A stretch of 20,513 nt of DNA. Source: Porphyromonadaceae bacterium UBA7180. GTDB taxonomy: Bacteria > Bacteroidota > Bacteroidia > Bacteroidales > Muribaculaceae. The position numbers were made by a program, and so were the translations under genes. The DNA is taken from the NCBI GenBank assembly GCA_002491165.1, contig DKVK01000061.1, positions 286 through 20,798 on the forward strand. The letters are read 5' to 3'. The number at the start of each line of letters is the position of its first letter. The first letter of the stretch is position 1. Positions 15,701-20,513 of the stretch are shown in pieces. Under the pieces are notes generated by a model. It did no database searches. It was not told the origin of the DNA and saw nothing but the letters and a program-made list of their open reading frames with translations.

Positions 15701-16792
15701 AAGGGATACGTCTCGCTGAGCGAGCTGCTGATGCTCGACATCATTTCAACGAACGCCCGCAACGGATGGGAACGACCCGTATACTGGTGCTCCACCGTAG
15801 GTCCTGAGTACCACCTCGGCCTGACGCCCTACCTGCGTGCCGTGGGTATGACCCATCAGCTCGTGCCCGCCATCCGGGAGGGTATGCCCGCTCGCGCCGA
15901 CCGTGCTTACGACGTCGTTACCAAGAAGTACCGTTGGGGTGGCGCCGATGCGCCGGAAGGCTGTACGCCCTACTTCGACGAGACGGCCTCGCGTATGCTC
16001 ACCACCATGCGCGGAACCATGATAGACCTCGCCCAGGAACTCATCCTGCGCGGCGACGTAGCCCGCGAACAGAAAGAGGAAGCCCGCGCCAAGGATTTCT
16101 ACGCCAAGGCACGCACCGTGCTCAACCTCCTGGGCACGAAACTGCCGGAACGCACCGCACCCTTCGGCATCTCGATAGGCTATAACTTCGCCCGTCTGCA
16201 GCTCGAACTCGGGCAGCGCACCGGCGACAAGAAACTCACCCGGCAGGGGCTCGCCGCCGTGCGCCGCATGATGGACCTCTACGCACAGTACGTGGTCTAC
16301 AACCAGACGGTGGCCGCACAGTTCATCGCCCCGAGCCTGAGCATCGAGTCGCAGATCATCCCGTACCAGTTCTACGACCTGGTGGAACTCTACCGCCAGT
16401 TCGGCGGCAACGTGAAGCAGGTGGAAGCCTCGCTCAAGAAACAGGGCGTCAACCTCGACCAGCTGCGCAAGAACAACGAGGCCTATAACGGCCGCGGAGC
16501 AGGCGCAGGGGGTGAGGGCGGCGCCGACGACAATATCGCCACTATAGTGCAGTTTGCCGAAATCTCCACCGAGATGTCTAAACTATCTCCCGAGGAGTAT
16601 GCCAAACGCTCGGCCGAGGAACGTCTCTACGACTCCATGTTCTATCCCCTCTACGAGGCGGCCGTGCAGAACGGCTACGTCAAGCAGGAGGAACTCATGA
16701 AGTACGAGCAGTTCAAGAACGTCGACCTCGGGCGCGCCAAACGCCTGGGCGACGAGTACCTGAGCAAACATCCGGAGCAGACCGGCAAGTAA
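12791..16792 (+). CDS. GT117 (DUF2723) membrane glycosyltransferase
   Basis: The product is 1333 residues, an integral inner-membrane protein of the GT-C fold, annotated in relatives as protein O-mannosyltransferase-like or glycosyltransferase family 117. It should transfer a sugar from a lipid carrier to a protein or glycan on the periplasmic side. The first TM (about 15-29) is followed by YWDCGEF with Asp37 and Glu40, the acidic pair expected in the first outer loop. Many TM segments follow to about 400. A polar outer-loop region (about 400-630) leads to further TMs. The family string QPPQQPRERDYAFAGSFYA lies near 685-705. A charged, low-complexity insert (about 735-775) is followed by another TM and the soluble motif CNGDNDTFPLWYAQ (about 826-840). 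The helical C-terminal part (about 1060-1333) looks TPR-like, with a Gly-rich loop. It seems longer than usual for the family, mainly through the insert and the tail. It is first gene of the operon and ends 19 bp before the deacetylase. Confidence 0.85.
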   Translation: MITKKYQLINNLGGWIVFIIALVTYWLTLEPTASYWDCGEFIIQADKLEVGHPPGNPIFMLTARFFANFASSPETVSVMVNAMSGLLSALTILLLFWTISHLVRRLTVRDNQDGELSVAQYVAIMGSAAVGSLAYCWSDTFWFSAVEGEVYAFSSFCTALVFWLILKWENRADQPGSDRWLILIAYIIGVSVAVHLLNLLCIPAIVLVFAYRKYKNMDLVKSLVALLVSFAIIFFVLYGLVPGFIKLAQRFELFFVNTCGMSFNSGALIYAFTMLAVLVWTLYEYYSRRSRGALIASTILSVTLSGMLFIGSGWWIGWLLEAAMAALFIVYKKRLPLRWLNLAVWSIAVIFAGYSSYALILIRSSADTPMNQNSPDNVFDLASYLNREQYGETPLLYGRTLYSSPVKEYQGVRSDTLGVGEEGTPIVLNTPQYSQKTAYGAPQYGKGVKGAHTQGSSVGLTDGDTRRNMDLAARGGDYYVKKGYKDERPMNPELNMLFPRIYSSMHAAAYGEWVNLDTVPGQLVELQAYDPMSDSWVPEFDTQSEPSVTAAGTIAYPVKTAYKPTFSQNLSYFFNYQLNHMYMRYFMWNFAGRQNDLLNQHGELDAGNWISGIPAIDNPRLGDQSLLPDDLGKNNAGHNTYYMLPLFLGILGLLWQAFAGRRGIEQFWVVFFLFFMTGIAIVLYLNQPPQQPRERDYAFAGSFYAYAIWIGMGVAALWRIGMWLVRRKQGAGAPKGEDAASDVTKAPADVAKSVDDDPLQPLSIVDEPKRLSRPSAVCAIAGAVLGVLVPIQMVSQTWDDHDRSGRYAARDFGANYLESLEPNAIVFCNGDNDTFPLWYAQEVEGVRPDVKIINLSYLNSDWYANQQRLPSYTAKPVQMSIQPQEYAYGALDAVLINPNGKTVPLEQVIKDVRSGKGRDQYGYPVIEASKVSIPVDRTTVLKRGLVAPEDTARIVDTIEIDLANAPAVRGKGYVSLSELLMLDIISTNARNGWERPVYWCSTVGPEYHLGLTPYLRAVGMTHQLVPAIREGMPARADRAYDVVTKKYRWGGADAPEGCTPYFDETASRMLTTMRGTMIDLAQELILRGDVAREQKEEARAKDFYAKARTVLNLLGTKLPERTAPFGISIGYNFARLQLELGQRTGDKKLTRQGLAAVRRMMDLYAQYVVYNQTVAAQFIAPSLSIESQIIPYQFYDLVELYRQFGGNVKQVEASLKKQGVNLDQLRKNNEAYNGRGAGAGGEGGADDNIATIVQFAEISTEMSKLSPEEYAKRSAEERLYDSMFYPLYEAAVQNGYVKQEELMKYEQFKNVDLGRAKRLGDEYLSKHPEQTGK

Positions 16793-16811
16793 CCACACTT
16801 CAGCTGCCGCG

Positions 16812-17462
16812 ATGCGAAGCAAGTTCCGTAAAGCCTTCGACAGCCTGATAGAGCAACCGCCGCTGCTCTTCAGGCTGCTTTTCCCCGAAGCCATGTTCCG
16901 CATCTCCGGGCCGCGCCCAAGGGTATTCCTTACCTTTGACGACGGCCCTATCCCGGAAGTTACGCCGTGGGTGCTCGACGTGCTGGACCGCTACGGCATA
17001 CGCGCCACCTTCTTCATGGTGGGCGACAACGTGAGGAAACATCCGGAGGTCTTCGAAATGGTCAGGCAGCGCGGCCACGCCGTGGGAAACCACACGATGC
17101 ACCACCTCCAGGGGGCCGGTTGCACCACGCGCCGATACATAGCCGACGTGCAGCAAGCCAACGCCCTGATAGGCAGCCACCTCTTCAGGCCGCCGCACGG
17201 CTGGCTGCGCTGGGCACAGGCCGCCGCCTTGAAACGCAGTTATAACCTCGTGATGTATGACCTCATTACGCGCGACTATTCGCGGCGCCTGACGGCCGAC
17301 GACGTGGTGGAAAACGTGCGCCGCTACGCCCGAAACGGCTCCATAATAGTCTTCCACGACTCGCTGAAGAGCTGGCCCCGTCTGCAATCGGCCCTGCCGC
17401 GCGCCATAGAGTGGCTCCTGGAACAGGGTTACGAATTCCGCACGCTCCAGCCACGCGACTGA
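16812..17462 (+). CDS. NodB-type polysaccharide deacetylase
   Basis: The product is 216 residues. It should remove N- or O-acetyl groups from a sugar polymer or a lipid-linked sugar, using a metal ion. All carbohydrate esterase 4 motifs are present: TFDDGP (Asp43 base, Asp44 metal), H-T-x-x-H (His94, His98 metal), RPPHG (126-130) and IVFHDS with His182. There is almost nothing beyond the NodB domain. An amphipathic N-terminal segment (residues 1-30) precedes it, but there is no signal peptide or clear TM segment, so the enzyme may act on the cytoplasmic face of the membrane. Start ATG at 16812, 19 bp after the glycosyltransferase gene and 14 bp before the epimerase gene, suggesting joint transcription and a shared glycan pathway. 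Substrate unknown. Confidence 0.88.
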   Translation: MRSKFRKAFDSLIEQPPLLFRLLFPEAMFRISGPRPRVFLTFDDGPIPEVTPWVLDVLDRYGIRATFFMVGDNVRKHPEVFEMVRQRGHAVGNHTMHHLQGAGCTTRRYIADVQQANALIGSHLFRPPHGWLRWAQAAALKRSYNLVMYDLITRDYSRRLTADDVVENVRRYARNGSIIVFHDSLKSWPRLQSALPRAIEWLLEQGYEFRTLQPRD

Positions 17463-17476
17463 TTTGTTTAAAAGGT

Positions 17477-18508
17477 ATGGAAAAGAACAGAAAGAAAGTC
17501 CTCATAGTGGGAGCCGGCGGTTTCGTGGGCGGATTCATCGCCGACGAAGGGCTGCGACGCGGCTTCGACGTCTATGCCGGAGTGCGCCGGTCCACATCAC
17601 TGAAATACCTCCCGAAGGAGGCCAAGACCGTGTTCCTGACCTTCGGTGAGCCGGAAAAACTCGCCCAAGAGCTCCGCGCAGCACTCCCCGAAGGGGAATG
17701 CTGGGACTGCATTATCTATAACCTGGGCGCCACGAAGGCCATCTCCTTCACCGACTTCAATACCGTAAACTACGAATACCTGCGCTACTTCACCGGCGCC
17801 CTGAAGCAGAGCGGCATGGTGCCCGAACGGTTGCTCTACATGAGCTCGCTTTCGGTCATGGGACCCGGCGACGAACGCACCTATGCCCCCTTCACCGAAG
17901 AGCGCACCCCGATACCCAATACACGCTACGGCACCTCCAAGTTGAAGGCCGAACTTTGGCTCCAGACAGCCGGAATACCATACGTCATCTTCCGTGCCAC
18001 CGGCGTCTACGGTCCGCGTGAACGCGATTATTACCTGATGTTCAAGAGTATAGCCCGAGGCTTCGACTTCTCCGTGGGGATGCGGAGGCAGTCGCTTACC
18101 TTCATCTACGTGGAAGACCTCGTGCGAGCCATGTACGACGCCCTGGACCGCGCCCCCGCCGACTCCCTCTACCTCATCTCCGAGCCGCGCAGCTACTCCC
18201 AGAAGGAGTTCCGCCGCATGGCGCAGAAGGCGTTGGGGAAGCGGGCCGTCTTCCCCCTCAGGCTGCCTCTATGGGGCGCCGGCGCCGCCTGTGCCGTGAT
18301 AGAATGGTGGAACCGGCGCAACCCCTTCCGCAAAGGCCCGTTGCACCCCACTACCCTAAACCGCGACAAATACAAGATAATGAGGCAACGCAACTGGAAT
18401 GTCGATGTCTCCAAGGCGCAGCGCGAGTTCGGATTCTCCCCGCAGGTAAGCCTTGAAGAGGGAATACGCCGATCCGTGGAGTGGTACCGTGAAAACAAAT
18501 GGCTATGA
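17477..18508 (+). CDS. NAD-dependent epimerase/dehydratase (extended SDR)
   Basis: The product is 343 residues. The start is ATG 17477; a longer frame from 17411 lies within the deacetylase gene and lacks homology-like sequence. The N-terminal Rossmann fold shows G-A-G-G-F-V-G (12-18), the GxxGxxG of extended short-chain dehydrogenases. Catalytic Tyr151 and Lys155 are in YGTSK, preceded by the serine of MSSLSVMG. It has FRATGVYGPRERDYY as expected for sugar-nucleotide epimerases and related 3-beta-hydroxysteroid-dehydrogenase-like SDRs, and a C-terminal substrate region. In this operon a nucleotide-sugar or lipid-linked substrate is likely, though the exact reaction cannot be read from the sequence. 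The stop codon overlaps the next start in ATGA (18505-18508), so the two genes are probably translationally coupled. Confidence 0.85.
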   Translation: MEKNRKKVLIVGAGGFVGGFIADEGLRRGFDVYAGVRRSTSLKYLPKEAKTVFLTFGEPEKLAQELRAALPEGECWDCIIYNLGATKAISFTDFNTVNYEYLRYFTGALKQSGMVPERLLYMSSLSVMGPGDERTYAPFTEERTPIPNTRYGTSKLKAELWLQTAGIPYVIFRATGVYGPRERDYYLMFKSIARGFDFSVGMRRQSLTFIYVEDLVRAMYDALDRAPADSLYLISEPRSYSQKEFRRMAQKALGKRAVFPLRLPLWGAGAACAVIEWWNRRNPFRKGPLHPTTLNRDKYKIMRQRNWNVDVSKAQREFGFSPQVSLEEGIRRSVEWYRENKWL

Positions 18509-19320
18509 CAATGACACCAGCCGACACATCGACCCTGAAGGGTGCCACCGACACCCTTGGCGCCGACTCGCTCGCCCCCGACAGCGACACCGCGGCCGCC
18601 GACACCGTGGCCGCCATAGTGGTCACACCCCAGGCAATACACGACGTCCCCGTAGAAACGCGGCACGACAATACTACCGGCGCCTCGTGGCTCATCCTCG
18701 GGATGCTGGCCGTAATTTGCATCATCTGCGTGCGCTTCAAGAACAATATAAAATACCTGCGGCGTCTCTTTCACGACCTTACCGACACGCGTGCGCGCGG
18801 CAACGTCTTCGACGACACCTCGTCGGAAACCTCCTTCATCATAACGCTCAACGCCCTGTGCGCCTTCGCCACGGGACTTATGCTCTACATCGGGATGACC
18901 ACCTTCGGGCTGGCGCCGCCGCAGCCCGAAGCCTTCAACGCGCAGGCCTGGGGATGCATCTTCGCCGCCGCCTTCTACTGCGCCGCAATGCCGCCTTTAT
19001 ACACAATTGTCGGATATGTATTCTCCGACCAACTGCACACACGCCTCTGGCGCCGCGGATTCCTCGCCTCGCAGGCCCTGGCAGGACTCATACTGCTGGC
19101 TCCCGCACTCATGGCCGTATTCTATCCCGCCGCAGCACCCGCTCTCGTATATATGGCCATAATTATTTACGCAAGCCTAAAAATAATATTCATTTCCAAA
19201 ACTTTTAGAATTTTCTTCAGCCAAATTAGTGCGTATTTCCTATTTTTGTACTACCTTTGCACCGTGGAAATAATCCCGCTCCTCCTCACCCTCAGAATGG
19301 CAACAGCTTTCGCCGGCTGA
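18505..19320 (+). CDS. DUF4271 membrane protein
   Basis: The product is 271 residues from ATG 18505, which overlaps the previous stop by four bases; an ATG at 18499 would add two residues. A Thr/Asp/Ala-rich head (about 1-50) is followed by a TM (about 52-70). A polar segment comes next, then four or more TM stretches to the end, typical of DUF4271 proteins of Bacteroidetes. The function of the family is unknown. In my recollection it commonly lies next to a hemD-like gene in Bacteroidetes, as it does here, which suggests a shared or conserved role. The last 60 bases carry the promoter for that gene. Confidence 0.75.
   Translation: MTMTPADTSTLKGATDTLGADSLAPDSDTAAADTVAAIVVTPQAIHDVPVETRHDNTTGASWLILGMLAVICIICVRFKNNIKYLRRLFHDLTDTRARGNVFDDTSSETSFIITLNALCAFATGLMLYIGMTTFGLAPPQPEAFNAQAWGCIFAAAFYCAAMPPLYTIVGYVFSDQLHTRLWRRGFLASQALAGLILLAPALMAVFYPAAAPALVYMAIIIYASLKIIFISKTFRIFFSQISAYFLFLYYLCTVEIIPLLLTLRMATAFAG
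19226..19259 (+). promoter_or_regulatory. Internal promoter for the hemD-like gene
   Basis: TACCTTTG (19252-19259) matches TAnnTTTG. The upstream box is weak (TTAG at 19226-19229, 22 bp away). The site is in an AT-rich patch at the end of the DUF4271 coding region, which is otherwise GC-rich. Transcription would begin near 19266, giving a leader of about 100 bases. Confidence 0.5.
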
Positions 19321-19364
19321 CCGCCGCGGAAACACGCCCCGTAGAACCGACACAACTTACGGAC

Positions 19365-20114
19365 ATGATAAAGAAAATATTAGTTTCGCAGCCAAAACCA
19401 TCATCCGAAAAATCTCCTTACTTTGACATCGCACAACGCCACGGAGTGGAACTCGTGTTCCGTCCCATGATCAAAGTAGAAGGCCTCACATCCAAAGAAT
19501 TCCGTCAGGCAAAAATAAACATCGCCGACTTTACAGCCGTTATTTTCACAGCCCGTACCGCCGTCGACAACTTCTTCCGCCTCGCCGAAGAAACACGCGT
19601 CAACATCCCCGACACAATGAAATATTTCTGCACCACCGAGGCCATCGCCCTCTACCTGCAGAAATACATCGTATACCGCAAACGCAAAATCTTCTTCGGC
19701 AAAAACGGCAAACTCAACGACCCGCAACTCCAGGCCGCAATCAACAAAAACCATAAGGAAAAATTCCTCTTCCCCGTCTCGGACGTCCACAAAGAGGGCG
19801 CACACGACATGGACGGCCTCAAGATAACATACACCAAAGCCGTAATGTATCGCACCGTCTCCAACGACTTCGCCCCCGACGAAGCCGTGGACTACGACAT
19901 GATGCTCTTCTTCAGCCCCGCCGGAATAGACTCGCTGAAAAAGAACTTCCCCAACCTCGCCGCCGACCATCCCGACATGAAGATAGGCACCTTCGGCCTG
20001 GCCACCGCGCAAGCCGCCAAAGACGCCGGCCTTGAGCTCGCCATCGAAGCTCCGACCAAAGAAAACCCCTCGATGACCGGAGCTCTTGACGCCTACCTCA
20101 AGACGCAGAAATAA
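19365..20114 (+). CDS. hemD: Uroporphyrinogen-III synthase family protein
   Basis: The product is 249 residues from ATG 19365; an upstream frame from 19257 begins before the expected transcript start and is rejected. HemD closes hydroxymethylbilane to uroporphyrinogen III with inversion of ring D, in the cytoplasm. The two-lobed layout is recognisable: an N-terminal lobe starting KKILVSQPKP with DFTAVIFTARTAVDNFFRL (about 56-75), and a second lobe with DYDMMLFFSPAGIDSLKKNFP (about 173-193) and IGTFGLATAQAAKDAGLELAI (about 206-226). These match the S/T-xx-A/G-V motifs of the family. HemD proteins are very diverse in sequence, and Bacteroidales often lack the full haem pathway, so the activity in this organism is inferred. 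It lies 44 bp after the DUF4271 gene. Confidence 0.8.
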   Translation: MIKKILVSQPKPSSEKSPYFDIAQRHGVELVFRPMIKVEGLTSKEFRQAKINIADFTAVIFTARTAVDNFFRLAEETRVNIPDTMKYFCTTEAIALYLQKYIVYRKRKIFFGKNGKLNDPQLQAAINKNHKEKFLFPVSDVHKEGAHDMDGLKITYTKAVMYRTVSNDFAPDEAVDYDMMLFFSPAGIDSLKKNFPNLAADHPDMKIGTFGLATAQAAKDAGLELAIEAPTKENPSMTGALDAYLKTQK

Positions 20115-20197
20115 ACCTCGGGAGCGGATGTCTCCGCATCTCCGTCAAGCCCCCCGGTAGAAGCAAGCAAAAGCCAATAAACCGAGTAAGCCATATA

Positions 20198-20234
20198 GGC
20201 CCGACAAGCCGCGCCCCGCGCCGTCTGTCGGGCC
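20198..20234 (+). terminator. Possible terminator after hemD
   Basis: GGCCCGACA (20198-20206) pairs perfectly with TGTCGGGCC (20226-20234), and A20197 with T20235. The 19-base loop is GC-rich. TTCTCC follows, so the T-run is poor. It is the strongest hairpin after the stop codon at 20114. Confidence 0.45.
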
Positions 20235-20255
20235 TTCTCCACATAAAAGCCGCCG

Positions 20256-20285
20256 CGCGCTGGGAGGCCTGTCTGCCACGATAAG
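20256..20285 (-). repeat. REP-like palindrome, very degenerate copy
   Basis: Read on the minus strand it shares ACAGGCCTCCC and a following GC/GCG-rich arm with the copies at 244 and 370, but most of the stem is changed. The relation rests mainly on the CAGGCCTCCC core and the intergenic position. Confidence 0.25.
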
Positions 20286-20452
20286 ACCGTCCGCAGCTTT
20301 TTTATCAGCCCTAAAGTTATTCACCCAGTGCGCCGCTCAGCGTCCCCTTAGCCGCCCTATTGACCCCCTTATTTCTGTCTTTACACAATTGCTTGATAAT
20401 CAAAATAATAATTCCAAATGTACAAAACACTCCCCAAAAAACTCCAAAAAAA

Positions 20453-20484
20453 TTTGCACAGGCGAGAAAAAAGCATTAACTTTG
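20453..20484 (+). promoter_or_regulatory. tRNA promoter
   Basis: TTTG (20453-20456) and TAACTTTG (20477-20484) are 20 bp apart, an exact fit to the Bacteroidetes housekeeping consensus. Transcription would begin near 20491, only a few bases before the tRNA. Confidence 0.75.
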
Positions 20485-20494
20485 CCGAACAAAA

Positions 20495-20513
20495 GCCCAG
20501 GTGGCGGAATGGT
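20495..20513 (+). tRNA. tRNA-Leu, 5' end only
   Basis: GCCCAGG forms the 5' half of the acceptor stem, followed by T8 and the D-arm start GGCGGAATGGT, the usual opening of a bacterial class II leucine tRNA. The gene is cut by the window edge after 19 bases, so the anticodon cannot be read. Confidence 0.8.

Larger units (their letters stand above)
20115..20494. other. Intergenic region before tRNA-Leu
   Basis: Contains no credible protein gene. The first half is GC-rich, with a hairpin at 20198-20234 and a worn REP-like copy at about 20256-20285. The second half (from about 20385) is AT-rich and carries the tRNA promoter. Confidence 0.6.

Noticed and set aside
1..20513. Mobile element, prophage, toxin-antitoxin or defence system
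   Set aside because: No transposase, integrase, phage structural gene, nuclease or immunity-type domain was recognised on either strand.

Overview
The window looks like chromosomal DNA of a GC-rich member of the Bacteroidales, probably Muribaculaceae or a relative. This rests on four things: promoters of the Bacteroidetes type (TTTG or TTG about 20 bp before TAnnTTTG), a lack of Shine-Dalgarno sequences, large secreted Fn3/'cleaved adhesin' proteins with C-termini resembling type IX secretion sorting domains, and a DUF4271-hemD gene pair. The family-level assignment is inference.

Left part (1-5438). The first 648 bases hold no convincing protein gene. They contain a promoter-like sequence, four consecutive hairpins ending in a good factor-independent terminator (candidate small RNA, about 39-177), and a pair of inverted REP-like palindromes with an imperfect direct repeat. 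A large secreted Fn3/beta-propeller protein follows on the minus strand (3987-649). Upstream of it and in the same frame lies a decayed paralogue (5094-3988). It still has a signal peptide and three Fn3 domains, but its start codon reads ATA and it breaks off at the start of its next domain, running open into the second gene.

Middle part (5439-11650). Two more large secreted paralogues stand in tandem on the plus strand, divergent from the first. All are mosaics of Fn3 and choice-of-anchor-J domains; two begin with a beta-propeller-like region. None shows an enzymatic motif, so they are best seen as surface or secreted binding proteins. Copies of the REP-like palindrome lie in the gaps between them.

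Right part (11809-20114). First comes a six-TM ion channel with an atypical TVGSE filter. A probable operon then starts from a good promoter at 12675-12708: a GT117/DUF2723 membrane glycosyltransferase, a NodB-type polysaccharide deacetylase, an NAD-dependent epimerase/dehydratase, and a DUF4271 membrane protein. Spacings are 19 and 14 bp, then a 4-bp ATGA overlap. The hemD-like gene has its own promoter inside the end of the DUF4271 gene. The first three genes suggest envelope glycan work; the hemD linkage is unexplained.

Right edge (20115-20513). A 380-bp gap holds a GC-rich hairpin, a worn REP-like copy and a strong promoter driving a tRNA-Leu gene, of which only the first 19 bases are inside the window. 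No transposase, integrase, CRISPR array or phage gene was seen.
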